From Paramagnetospirillum caucaseum (GTDB taxonomy: Bacteria > Pseudomonadota > Alphaproteobacteria > Rhodospirillales > Magnetospirillaceae), in contig NZ_AONQ01000032.1 in the NCBI RefSeq assembly GCF_000342045.1, positions 1 through 50,190 of the forward strand: a DNA stretch of 50,190 nt. The letters are read 5' to 3'. Position 1 is the first letter of the stretch; every line of letters starts with the position of its first letter. The notes beneath the pieces are model-generated. The model made no database searches and was not told where the DNA came from. It saw only the letters and a program-made list of their open reading frames with translations. This document shows positions 19,298-26,970 of this stretch, piece after piece. The position numbers and the translations under genes are program-made.

Positions 19298-19316
19298 GCC
19301 CTTAATAAGGGCTTTT
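19298..19316 (+). terminator. Rho-independent terminator candidate
   Basis: GCCCTTA and TAAGGGC form a palindrome with a realistic five-base-pair stem (GCCCT/AGGGC), followed directly by TTTT. It reads on the plus strand and has no obvious intact gene upstream, so it may be another relic of the scrap region. Confidence 0.5.
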
Positions 19317-19384
19317 CGGCAAAAGCCATCTCCCAGACCCGTCCAAAACCATCCGATTTTATTGAAGCGAAAAACGCTATTTCC

Positions 19385-19556
19385 TAACGTTTCCGGCTGC
19401 TACAAATTTTCGCCACCTCATTGGCTTCACGAAAGAATCCCCCAGTCTCCCGCACCGCCATGGTCTGCACGGTGCATTGAAGTCAATGCGCTGATTTCAT
19501 TGGATAAAACTATAAACGTCTAAAACTTATCCAAAACTCGTCCAATAAGCGGGCGT
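19385..19556 (+). repeat. Dispersed repeat, copy 2
   Basis: The core 19458-19556 (99 bp) shares long identical stretches with copies 1 and 3, including TGCACGGTGCA (19466-19476) and TCCAATAAGCGGGCGT at its right end. TTGAAG-N17-TTGGAT occupies the same promoter-like positions (19477-19505). The left flank keeps the TTTCC and CATTGG landmarks, the latter 39 bases before CCATGG as in copies 1 and 4. The hairpin seen to the right of copies 1 and 3 is absent. The rest of the 19257-19640 gap holds only the terminator candidate and low-GC sequence with no gene seen. Confidence 0.85.
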
Positions 19557-19640
19557 CATACTCATGCCACTCTGGACCCTCGCCGTCGGCAGTTTCGTGC
19601 GTCAGGCTGACATAGAGATATTCGAGCCCGACCGGCGGCA

Positions 19641-21419
19641 TCAGAAGGCTTCCTCCCAGTTCCGTGACAGGCGCATCGCGCAATTGATCAACCCGACCAT
19701 GGAATAGGTCTGAGGGAAGTTGCCCCACAACTCGCCATTGCGAGGGTCAATGTCCTCGGACAGAAGCCCTAGCGGATTGCGACGCCCCAGAACGGTCTCG
19801 AACAGGGCGCGGGCCTCGTCCCGCCGTCCCAGCGCGGCCAGTGCGTCGATGTACCAGAAGACACAGATGAGAAAGGCGGTGGCCGGACGGCCGAAGTCGT
19901 CCTCGGCCACATAGCGATAGAGGAAGTCGCCGGTCCGCAGATTGGCCGCGACGGCATCGACCGTGGCTGCGAAGCGCGGATCGTCGGTGGCCAGGAAATC
20001 CACTTCATGGAGCAGCAGCAAGGTCGCGTCCAACTCGTCGCCACCGAAGGTCGAGACGAAGCAGCCCCGTTTATCGCTCCAGGCTCGCTCGCAAATTATG
20101 GCGTGTAGGCGATCTGCCTCCCGGCGCCAATAGATGGCACGGTCGGTCTGGCCGATCTGGCGCGCGATCTTGGCCAGACGGTCGCAGGCGGCCCAGCACA
20201 TCACGGACGAGAAGGTGTGAACCGACGCGATGGTGCGCAGTTCCCACGGCCCGGCATCGGGCTTGTCGAACACGGCGACGGCCCGATTGCCCAGGCGCTC
20301 CAACTGCTCGAACAGGGCCATATTGCCGGGATGGGCGAGGCGTCGGTCGAAGAAGGCATGGGTCGAGGCCAGGACCACGCTGCCATAGACGTCATTCTGA
20401 ATCTGCACATGCGCCTGATTGCCCACCCGGACCGGGCCGAAGCCGCGATACCCCATCAGATGGGGAATGGCGACCTCGTCGATGGAGGTGTCGCGGGTGA
20501 TGCCGTAGACCGGCCGCAACTCACCGTCCTGGGCTTCCTCGACGATGTCGTTGATGAAGCGCAGATAGTCCTCCATGGTCCGGGTGACGCCCAGACGGTT
20601 CAGGGCGTGAATGACGAAATAGGCGTCGCGCAGCCAGCAGAAGCGGTAATCCCAATTCCGCTCGGTCTCCGGGGCTTCCGGAATAGAGGTGGTGAGCGCC
20701 GCGACGATGGCTCCGGTTTCTTCGAAATTACACAGCTTCAGAGTGATGGCGGCGCGGATCACCGCGTCTTGCCACTCGAACGGAATCGACAGCGAGCGGA
20801 CCCAGCTGCGCCAATGGTCGAGTGTTCGCTCGAACAGATCGCGCGCCGTGGTTTCAACACCGGCCTGAAGGCTTTCGTCGCTGCCCAGCAGCAGGTCGAT
20901 GGGGCGATCCAGGACGAAGGGCCGCTCCTCGGTGATGTAGGAGACCGGGGCGTTGGTGGTCAGGCGAAGGGTCTGGGCCGGCGAGACATAGCGAAGATGG
21001 TTGCTGCCCCTGGTCAGTTGCGGCTTCAGTCCGCCGTTCTCAAAACCGGGCCGCAGCCGCACCAGCACGCGCGGGCGGCCTTGAACCGCCTTGATCCGCC
21101 GAATGATCATCGGCGGGCGGAAGATGCGCTCGTAGAGGGCGAAGCGGGGCGCGAAATCCACCACCTCGGCTATGCCGCCATGATGGTCGTAGAGGGTGGT
21201 GCGCAGGATGGCCGAATTGGGCAGATAGGCCTGCTCCGAATGAAGCTGGTCGACCAGCTCGACGGAGAACTTGCCCTGTGACGCCGTGTCGTTGAGCAGG
21301 GCGTGGAATACCGCGTCGCCGTCAATGCGGGGGAAGCACCCCCAGACGATAGCCGCTTGGGCGTCCACCAGGGCCGCGATATTGCAATTGCCAATGACGC
21401 CGAGATCAAGGGTGCTCAT
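19641..21419 (-). CDS. GH15-family glucoamylase / trehalase-like glucosidase
   Basis: The 592-residue cytoplasmic enzyme has the GH15 layout: an N-terminal beta-sandwich (about 1-220) and an (alpha/alpha)6 barrel. Signature stretches are RFCWLRDAYFVIHAL, the GNQAHVQIQNDVYG block, and near the C-terminus LLSEDIDPRNGELWGNFPQTYS with the expected catalytic acid in GEL. It should hydrolyse alpha-glucosides, and bacterial members of this subfamily include trehalases. It is the last of three overlapping genes with trehalose-phosphatase and trehalose-phosphate synthase, so it may degrade or tune trehalose (inference). Full length for the family. Confidence 0.9.
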   Translation of the reverse strand: MSTLDLGVIGNCNIAALVDAQAAIVWGCFPRIDGDAVFHALLNDTASQGKFSVELVDQLHSEQAYLPNSAILRTTLYDHHGGIAEVVDFAPRFALYERIFRPPMIIRRIKAVQGRPRVLVRLRPGFENGGLKPQLTRGSNHLRYVSPAQTLRLTTNAPVSYITEERPFVLDRPIDLLLGSDESLQAGVETTARDLFERTLDHWRSWVRSLSIPFEWQDAVIRAAITLKLCNFEETGAIVAALTTSIPEAPETERNWDYRFCWLRDAYFVIHALNRLGVTRTMEDYLRFINDIVEEAQDGELRPVYGITRDTSIDEVAIPHLMGYRGFGPVRVGNQAHVQIQNDVYGSVVLASTHAFFDRRLAHPGNMALFEQLERLGNRAVAVFDKPDAGPWELRTIASVHTFSSVMCWAACDRLAKIARQIGQTDRAIYWRREADRLHAIICERAWSDKRGCFVSTFGGDELDATLLLLHEVDFLATDDPRFAATVDAVAANLRTGDFLYRYVAEDDFGRPATAFLICVFWYIDALAALGRRDEARALFETVLGRRNPLGLLSEDIDPRNGELWGNFPQTYSMVGLINCAMRLSRNWEEAF

Positions 21420-22170
21420 GGTCTTGGTCTCCTCCCAATGCGTTATTGAGCCCGTATAGCCAATGGCGCATGGCCAAGGGATCGGGAAAGCAGAAATGGG
21501 CCTTGCTCACGGGGCTGTCGCCCACATGAATGGAATGCCCGCCCATCCCGTTGACGGCCGTGAAGCCGCTTTCATCGGTCACATCGTCGCCGGCAAAGAC
21601 CGGCCGCCGGCCGGCATAGGGCGGGACCCGCATGAAGCGTTCAATGGCCGAGCCTTTGCTGTTTCCGGCGGGAATGATCTCCATCACTGATTTTCCCTCC
21701 AGCAGGCCGAAGCGGCGCGGGTCCGTTGCGACGGCAGCTTCGGCCAGGGCGCGGACGGCGGCCCCCTGCTCGGGAGCGGCACGGAAATGCAGGGCAAGGG
21801 ACACGCTTTTGCGCTCCAGCACGACGCCGGGAAGCCTGCGCCTGGCGGCCTCGATCCCGGCGACCAGGCCATCGGACCAGGACGGCTGAGGGGTGAATGT
21901 CTGGCCGCCAAGGCGCCATTCCGTGCCGTGGCAGCCCACGGCATCCCATAGGCCGGGAAAGAGTCTGTCGATACTATCGAGAGAACGGCCGCTGACCAGG
22001 GCCAGAGCCCCCCCCAAGGCGCGGGCCAGGGAGTCCAGCAATTGCGGCAAGCCCTTGGGGATGATCACCCCATCGGGGGTCGGCGCCAAGTCGAGCAAGG
22101 TGCCGTCGATATCCATGAACAAGGCCCAGTTGGTCCGGTCAGCCAAGGGAGGGGAACCCGTGCGCATCAT
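21406..22170 (-). CDS. otsB: Trehalose-6-phosphate phosphatase
   Basis: The 254-residue HAD-family enzyme dephosphorylates trehalose-6-phosphate to trehalose. Visible motifs are FMDIDGTLLDLAPTPDGV (nucleophile and acid Asp), LVSGRSLDSI (motif II), GNSKGSAIERF (motif III Lys) and FAGDDVTDESGF (motif IV). The start overlaps the otsA stop (ATGA) and the end overlaps the GH15 start by 14 bases, so synthesis and dephosphorylation are translationally coupled. The ATGATG start has GGGGGA upstream. Confidence 0.94.
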   Translation of the reverse strand: MMRTGSPPLADRTNWALFMDIDGTLLDLAPTPDGVIIPKGLPQLLDSLARALGGALALVSGRSLDSIDRLFPGLWDAVGCHGTEWRLGGQTFTPQPSWSDGLVAGIEAARRRLPGVVLERKSVSLALHFRAAPEQGAAVRALAEAAVATDPRRFGLLEGKSVMEIIPAGNSKGSAIERFMRVPPYAGRRPVFAGDDVTDESGFTAVNGMGGHSIHVGDSPVSKAHFCFPDPLAMRHWLYGLNNALGGDQDHEHP

Positions 22171-24407
22171 GAATCCCCCGCCTTGATGGCGCTTCGGGTC
22201 ATCGCCTCGATGCTATATTCGATGTTGCGGCGCTTGCGCATGCGGGCGGCATCCAACAGCATCCGCCCGGCCCAGAAGTAGATGTTGTGCTCGCTGACCA
22301 TCTCGCGCATCAGGCGCATGCGTTCGCGGCGCTGCTCGGCGGGCATGGAAAGCCCCATATGCAGAGCCTCCCCCATGGACCTGATGTCATAGGGATTGAC
22401 GATCAAGGCTTCCTGTAACTCGCGGGAGGCCCCCGCGAAAGTGGACAGCACCAGGACTCCGTCCTCGTCGTCGCGAGAGGCGACGAATTCCTTGGCCACC
22501 AGATTCATGCCGTCATGCAGGCTGGACACCAGGCAGACATCGGCGGCGCGGAACAGGGTGAACACGTCCTCGGGCTCGTGATGCTTGGGCACCAGGATGA
22601 TGGGGACCCAACCGTTGCGGCCGAAGCGTTCGTTGACGGCGGCCGCGGCCGTTTCCGCCTCGACCTGGGTCTCGCGGTAGGCCGCAAGGCGTGAACGGGT
22701 GGGCGCGGCGACCTGAAGCAGCGTGAAGCGCCCGATCCATTCGGGATGAGCCTCCAGCAAGCTTCCCACCGCATGGAAACGGTCGGCGATGCCCTTGGTG
22801 TAATCGAACCGCTCGACACCCACGGCCAATTTCGTGCCGATCGGTATGCCGTATTTCCGCCGCACGCTCTCGCAGCATTCATCGGCTGGCGGTTGACTTG
22901 CCAGGGCGGTGGGCGGCCATTCGATGGAAATGGGATAGGGCCGCACCAGCGTGGTACTGTTTCCGGCGCGAACGGTACTGTGCTCGCGGTCGATATGGCT
23001 TTCCAGGAAACGATCCACCGAATCCAGGAAGTTGATACAGTGGAACTGGGTGTGGAAACCCAGGATGGACGATCCAAGCAGTCCCGACAGGATCTCTTCC
23101 TTCCAGGGACAGATGCTGAAGACCTCGGGATTGGGCCAGGGGATATGCCAGAAGGTGATGATGGTCGCCTCGGGCAGACGCTCGCGCACCATCTTGGGCA
23201 ACAGAGCGAAGTGGTAATCCTGGACCAGGACCACCGGATTGGGGGTACGGGCTTCGGCGATGATGGCGTCGGCGAATTTCCGGTTGACCGCCACGTACTG
23301 CTCCCAGTCCGAAGCCCGGAACGTGGGGCGGACGAAGGCGATGTGGCACAGAGGCCACATCCCTTCATTGGCGAACCCGTAGTAATAGCCGTCCTGCTCC
23401 TCGTCCGATAGCCACAGGCGGCGAAGCGTGTAGGCGGGAGCCTCCGGCGGCACCTGGAGATGGTCGTTCTCGTCCACCATGGACTGATCGGCCGAGCCGC
23501 TGCCATGGGCGATCCAGGTGCCGCCGCAGGCCCGCATGATCGGCTCCAGCGCCGTCACCAGTCCGCTGGCCGGGCGCTGCAGCATCACCTTGCCGTCCTC
23601 GAGGTTATGGATGTAGGGCTCGCGGTTGGAAATAACCATGACCTCGGCCCCAGGCAGTTCGTCGCGCAAGACGCTGCGTAGGCTGTCGGGCCCCCAATCC
23701 AACCGGATGGCTTCCGCCAGGACGCGCGGCGCATCGAGATTCCGCAGGATCTTGCGCATCTCGCGCACCAGCGGTTCCACGTCGGGAGAAAGTGCGGAAT
23801 CGTCCCTGCCGTCGCTTCCCCCCGCCAGTCCCTTGCGCACTGCCTTGATCCAGCCGCGCAGGGTCAGGCGGGCGACCACCACGGTCACCCCCGCCGCTCC
23901 CAATCCCAGCAAGGCGAGAAAGCCCGCGAGATAGAGCTCGGCGCTGTCGCTGCGGCGTTCGATGAAGCGCAGGTCGTGGAGAATGACCAGACGACCGAGA
24001 TAGGTATTGTCGGCGGCCAGGGCGAAGGTGGCGACCAGAACCGGTCCGCCGTCGATGTGCTGGACGGTGAAGGCGTGGTCCAAGGCGGGCGCCGGAGGAC
24101 AGGCCAGGGCTTTCGGCCATGCCGTGGACCGCTGGGTCAAGTGCCCGTCGGGCGTGCACAGGCCCAGGGCCAGCAGGCGCTCGTCCTGGGTGATGTGCTT
24201 GAACAGGGCGTCGATCTTGCGGTCGGCCTTGGCCAGAACCAGCCCCGTCACAGATTCCTGAATTGAGTTGAACACCAGCTGCGAGCGCATCTCCACATCG
24301 GTCCGGAACCAGCGTTCCACCAGCGAACCAACCAGTGGGGCGCCCCCCCAGGCGATGCCACCCAGAACCAGCAAGAGCGGGAGGACGAACCGGATTGCCA
24401 TTCGCAT
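22167..24407 (-). CDS. otsA: Trehalose-6-phosphate synthase (GT20) with N-terminal membrane/periplasmic region
   Basis: The 746-residue product makes trehalose-6-phosphate from UDP-glucose and glucose-6-phosphate. The GT20 domain starts near residue 255 ([13 protein letters not shown]) and includes [40 protein letters not shown] and [15 protein letters not shown], all typical. About 240 residues precede it: a membrane helix at 5-25, a predicted periplasmic stretch and a second helix near 160-182, then a linker with charged helices. Ordinary OtsA is about 470 residues, so this is an anchored, possibly sensory, version. GAGGAG lies upstream of the ATG. It is first of the three-gene unit, 12 bases after the upstream secreted-protein gene. 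Confidence 0.9.
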   Translation of the reverse strand: MRMAIRFVLPLLLVLGGIAWGGAPLVGSLVERWFRTDVEMRSQLVFNSIQESVTGLVLAKADRKIDALFKHITQDERLLALGLCTPDGHLTQRSTAWPKALACPPAPALDHAFTVQHIDGGPVLVATFALAADNTYLGRLVILHDLRFIERRSDSAELYLAGFLALLGLGAAGVTVVVARLTLRGWIKAVRKGLAGGSDGRDDSALSPDVEPLVREMRKILRNLDAPRVLAEAIRLDWGPDSLRSVLRDELPGAEVMVISNREPYIHNLEDGKVMLQRPASGLVTALEPIMRACGGTWIAHGSGSADQSMVDENDHLQVPPEAPAYTLRRLWLSDEEQDGYYYGFANEGMWPLCHIAFVRPTFRASDWEQYVAVNRKFADAIIAEARTPNPVVLVQDYHFALLPKMVRERLPEATIITFWHIPWPNPEVFSICPWKEEILSGLLGSSILGFHTQFHCINFLDSVDRFLESHIDREHSTVRAGNSTTLVRPYPISIEWPPTALASQPPADECCESVRRKYGIPIGTKLAVGVERFDYTKGIADRFHAVGSLLEAHPEWIGRFTLLQVAAPTRSRLAAYRETQVEAETAAAAVNERFGRNGWVPIILVPKHHEPEDVFTLFRAADVCLVSSLHDGMNLVAKEFVASRDDEDGVLVLSTFAGASRELQEALIVNPYDIRSMGEALHMGLSMPAEQRRERMRLMREMVSEHNIYFWAGRMLLDAARMRKRRNIEYSIEAMTRSAIKAGDS

Positions 24408-24419
24408 GGATGTTCTCCT

Positions 24420-25031
24420 CTATGGTCCGGCGGCAGGGCATGTTTCCGCAGAACAGGGGGTTACATCGGTCACTGCGACCAGTTCCCACAGGCTGCCTTG
24501 GGTCTTGTTCAATCTCTCCCGGCTCATCGCGGCAAAGGTCAGCATGCCGGAAAGGCGAACCCGCTCGCCCACCAATGCGACAGGCGCCCCGTCCGCGTCC
24601 ATTCGACCTTCCACCAGTCTGGCTGGCACCGTCGCCACGACAGCGTGACGAAAGCTGAAGCGCCCCTTTAGGGACGTCGGCTTCTTGGGAAGCAATCGGA
24701 GCCGGTAGCTGCGCTCGACCCGGGCTCCGCATCGCGATACCGTCGGACGGACCGAAATTGCGCGGATGAGATATCCCTCGGTCACGATGACGGAGCCCTC
24801 AACCTTCGGGTTGGGCTTGTTCGCCAGCGCCTGAATATCCTTCAACGCCATGGCGCGGGGTTGAACATTCGCTTGGGGGGCCGTCGAAGGAGGGCAGGCC
24901 GCTTCTTTCGCCGACGCTCCACCGGTCGCCATCATCACCGAGACGGCCAGGACGCTCATAGCGATGCGCCTTGCAACCCGGCGATCTCCCACTCGGTCTC
25001 TCTGCCACATCGTCATGAATTCCAGCCACAT
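24420..25031 (-). CDS. Secreted protein of unknown function upstream of otsA
   Basis: The 203-residue product carries a long signal peptide: a charged start with two Arg pairs (DRRVARRIAM), a hydrophobic SVLAVSVMMATGG and a likely cut after ASA. The mature part has four cysteines (PCPPST-like start, SRCGARV, and TPCSAETCP at the end) and beta-rich sequence. GGAGGG sits at good spacing before the ATG at 25031. It ends 12 bases before otsA and is co-directional, so it likely leads that transcript. The family was not recognised; the Arg pairs leave Tat export possible but unproven. Confidence 0.7.
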   Translation of the reverse strand: MWLEFMTMWQRDRVGDRRVARRIAMSVLAVSVMMATGGASAKEAACPPSTAPQANVQPRAMALKDIQALANKPNPKVEGSVIVTEGYLIRAISVRPTVSRCGARVERSYRLRLLPKKPTSLKGRFSFRHAVVATVPARLVEGRMDADGAPVALVGERVRLSGMLTFAAMSRERLNKTQGSLWELVAVTDVTPCSAETCPAAGP

Positions 25032-25320
25032 GGCGCCCTCCGCTACCGCTGGGGTATGACGAAAATCCGACCGGAACGGCTCACGTCGGGGTGCCGAGCT
25101 AACGGGGAGGCGGCAGGGGCTACTTCGTCGGCCCGTGCCCTCTCAGTATTCCGATGGCTTTCCGGATGGTCCTGGCAGCTCAAATGCATGCCTGCCTCCT
25201 TCTATCAATCTTTCTGAACGCTGTTATTTGAAAGATCGATTGTGGCGAGATGATGGTGATCCCCGGCAGACGGGATGGGCTGGAGGTCTTGATAGACTCC
25301 CATAAATTCTCCCTCCCCCC
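25032..25320. other. Intergenic region, no gene seen
   Basis: This divergent gap lies between the minus-strand secreted-protein gene and the ECF-type promoter at 25321. It shows several short open frames on both strands without ribosome binding sites, family resemblance or signal peptides. No repeat or terminator stands out. Confidence 0.5.
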
Positions 25321-25348
25321 GTAACCTTTGCACAGCCGTCGGCGAAAC
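25321..25348 (+). promoter_or_regulatory. ECF-type promoter, GTAACC-N16-CGAA
   Basis: GTAACC at 25321-25326 is followed after exactly 16 bases by CGAAAC at 25343-25348. The same arrangement occurs upstream of the ECF sigma gene at 29133-29158. The site is 70 bases before the first small gene of the NPCAAK/cytochrome operon. The motif agrees with the one recalled for the SigF-NrsF regulon of Caulobacter. Confidence 0.75.
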
Positions 25349-25418
25349 CGGGACAGACGCCCCCTTGGACAAGCGATCCCTGTCCTCGGGAAACTCGGGG
25401 AGAGCCGCCGTGCCGCCG

Positions 25419-25544
25419 ATGTCGATTGAAAAATCCCGGTTGATGATGGCTGCCGCCACTCTTTTCGCCCTGCCCTTGGCAGTCGAAGCCAGGCACTCCT
25501 ACGACGCCAAGGCCTTCACCGACATGGTGAGCAAGGGGCTATGA
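25419..25544 (+). CDS. Miniature secreted ORF, possible collapsed thioredoxin-like gene
   Basis: The 41-residue frame has a signal peptide (hydrophobic MMAAATLFALPLA, cut probably near VEA) followed by only some 17 residues, HSYDAKAFTDMVSKGL. The YDAKAF start resembles the N-terminus of periplasmic thioredoxin-like proteins and the KGL end resembles their C-terminus, while the CxxC core is absent. It directly follows the ECF promoter and overlaps the next frame by ATGA. It may be a remnant left by an in-frame deletion or a truly tiny peptide; the former is favoured. Confidence 0.45.
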   Translation: MSIEKSRLMMAAATLFALPLAVEARHSYDAKAFTDMVSKGL

Positions 25545-25720
25545 ATGCCGCCAACCTCTCTTTCGGCGTCGAGGCCGGTTCGCTGTCGCGCTGCGTGCTC
25601 CCGCTGCGGCCCATCCCGCTGGGCGGCCTTCTGATCCATTCCGGACTCGACAAGGTGGTTGAGACCCGGCTCGCCGACACCATGCCGCCTTGGCTGGTGA
25701 ACCTGACCGCGCGGTTCTAA
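25541..25720 (+). CDS. Miniature ORF resembling first and last parts of a CcdA-type membrane protein
   Basis: The 59-residue frame starts MNAANLSFGVEAGSLS and then RCVLPLRP, like the first helix and CVLPL motif of CcdA/DsbD-type electron carriers. It ends LDKVVETRLADTMPPWLVNL then TARF, like the tail of the same family. The roughly 180 residues expected between are missing. Only one of the two transmembrane cysteines is present, so it should not transfer electrons. It is most simply a ccdA remnant shortened in frame (inference). It lies between the thioredoxin-like remnant and the NPCAAK peptide gene. Confidence 0.45.
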   Translation: MNAANLSFGVEAGSLSRCVLPLRPIPLGGLLIHSGLDKVVETRLADTMPPWLVNLTARF

Positions 25721-25750
25721 CGCGTTTGGTCTTTAATCATGGAGACTCGC

Positions 25751-25951
25751 ATGCTCACGTCTATTCGAACCCTCGCCTTCACCGTCGCCGTCGGCAGCTT
25801 CGTGGCCCTGGGCAGCGCCGGGGCCTATGCCCAGGCCGCGAACCCTTGCGCAGCCAAGAAGGCCATGGACGACAAGGCCATGATGGACAAGAAACCCGCC
25901 AACCCTTGCGCCGCCAAGCCTGCCAACCCTTGTGCCGCCAAGAAGATGTAG
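25751..25951 (+). CDS. Secreted Cys-repeat peptide (NPCAAK repeats)
   Basis: The 66-residue product has a signal peptide (TLAFTVAVGSFVALGSAGAYA, cut after AYA or AQA). The mature peptide of about 35 residues has three copies of NPCAAK joined by Lys-, Asp- and Met-rich spacers (AMDDKAMMDKKPA). One Cys per repeat plus Met residues suggest metal binding in the periplasm, and it lies in an operon with an ECF promoter of the heavy-metal-responsive SigF type. GGAG precedes the ATG at 25751 by six bases; an in-frame ATG at 25739 overlaps that site and is less likely. No DUF692-type modifying enzyme is seen nearby, so a bufferin-like modification cannot be claimed. Confidence 0.8.
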   Translation: MLTSIRTLAFTVAVGSFVALGSAGAYAQAANPCAAKKAMDDKAMMDKKPANPCAAKPANPCAAKKM

Positions 25952-26014
25952 GTTTGGGTCGCTGGCCGGCCGGGCCTTGTCCTGGCCGACCGGCTTTCGC
26001 CCGAGGAGGCGATC

Positions 26015-26458
26015 TTGAGCGCAATATCCTCCAAGCGATGGATGGTGGTCCTGGCCGGTCTGGCCTTGGCCGTCGTTGCCATTCCGCCCAGCCGGGGCGC
26101 CGGTCACCGGGTTAAGCTGACCGGCGAGGTGATCGATTCCTGGTGCCAGACCACCGGCATCATGGTTGCCCTGGGCACCGCCCACCACCAATGCGCCATT
26201 TGGTGCGCCGTCGGCGGTATTCCCGTGGGCCTGCGGACCAGTGATGGAACCCTCTACACCATCCTCAGGGTCGACAAGGACAAGGCGAACGTGGCCAACC
26301 CGCGCCTTCTCCGGCTTCAGACCCATGAGGTTTCGGTGGAAGGCGATCTTATCGAGCGTGACGGCCTGCGCTATCTGCTGATCGACCAGGTGATGGACGA
26401 TCACGGCATCATCAATCAGACCCATGCCGATAGCGGTATCCAGCCGTTCGGGGAGTAA
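26015..26458 (+). CDS. Secreted Cys/His-containing protein, unknown family
   Basis: The 147-residue product begins at a TTG with a very strong GAGGAGG five bases upstream, which decides the start. A signal peptide (VVLAGLALAVVAIPP) is followed by a compact beta-rich domain with the striking block DSWCQTTGIM, GTAHHQC and AIWCAVGGIPVGL: three Cys and two adjacent His. The later part (THEVSVEGDLIERDGLRYLLI) looks like an OB-type barrel. Its plan resembles the next gene, suggesting paralogues. It probably binds a metal or heme-related cofactor in the periplasm and partners with the five-heme cytochrome downstream; function not established. Confidence 0.75.
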   Translation: MSAISSKRWMVVLAGLALAVVAIPPSRGAGHRVKLTGEVIDSWCQTTGIMVALGTAHHQCAIWCAVGGIPVGLRTSDGTLYTILRVDKDKANVANPRLLRLQTHEVSVEGDLIERDGLRYLLIDQVMDDHGIINQTHADSGIQPFGE

Positions 26459-26463
26459 CTCCC

Positions 26464-26970
26464 ATGCGCAAGCTCTTGCTCATTCTTCCCCTGCTGATCG
26501 CCAGCCCCGGCTGGGCGGCGGAATCCTGGGGCCTCCCGGGTGAGGAGGCGGCCAGCTTCGACGGCAAGGTGGTCGATGTCCAATGCGTGCTGACCAAGGA
26601 TTGCCCCAAGGATTGCGGCGCCGGCCGTCGCCAGCTTGGCCTGCTGAAAAAGGATGGCGCCCTGATCCTGGCCATGAAGAATGCCGATCCCTTCGCCGGT
26701 GCCACCCGCGACCTGCTGCCCTTCTGCGGTAAGTCGATCACGGTGGATGGGCTATTCACAAGCAATGAGGGGGTGCGCGCCTTTGCCCTGCAGCGGGTCA
26801 AGCCCCCCGGCGGTGAGTGGATCGCCGCCAACGGTTTCGTCCGCGATTGGGCCAAGGCCCATAAGCTCAAGCCCGATTCCCCGCAAGCCGAAGAATGGTT
26901 CCGCCACGATCAAACCGTCGCAGGGCGCATCAAGGCCGAAGGCAAGCTCGGCCTGGGGCCGGGTCAATGA
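26464..26970 (+). CDS. Secreted Cys-rich protein, probable paralogue of the upstream gene
   Basis: The 168-residue product has a signal peptide (LLLILPLLIASPGWA) and a domain with FDGKVVDVQCVLTKDCPKDC, GLLKKDGALILAM, LPFCGKSITVDGLF and FALQRV. The order (G-K/E-V-V/I-D, Cys cluster, G-L-x-x-DG, then V-x-V-x-G) parallels the gene at 26015. Four Cys lie in the domain. A helical C-terminal extension has no counterpart there. Six bases separate the two genes and the stop overlaps the cytochrome start (ATGA), so all three are co-translated. Function not recognised. Confidence 0.75.
   Translation: MRKLLLILPLLIASPGWAAESWGLPGEEAASFDGKVVDVQCVLTKDCPKDCGAGRRQLGLLKKDGALILAMKNADPFAGATRDLLPFCGKSITVDGLFTSNEGVRAFALQRVKPPGGEWIAANGFVRDWAKAHKLKPDSPQAEEWFRHDQTVAGRIKAEGKLGLGPGQ

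Noticed and set aside
19510-19728. 72-residue minus-strand frame overlapping the end of the GH15 gene and repeat copy 2
   Set aside because: It overlaps the well-supported GH15 end in another frame and runs into the repeat; no family feature is seen.
24452-24480. Third GTAACC on the minus strand within the secreted-protein gene
   Set aside because: No CGAA at 16 bases, and it lies inside coding sequence.
25205-25459. 84-residue minus-strand frame over the ECF promoter
   Set aside because: No ribosome binding site or recognisable domain, and it overlaps the promoter and the first plus-strand gene.
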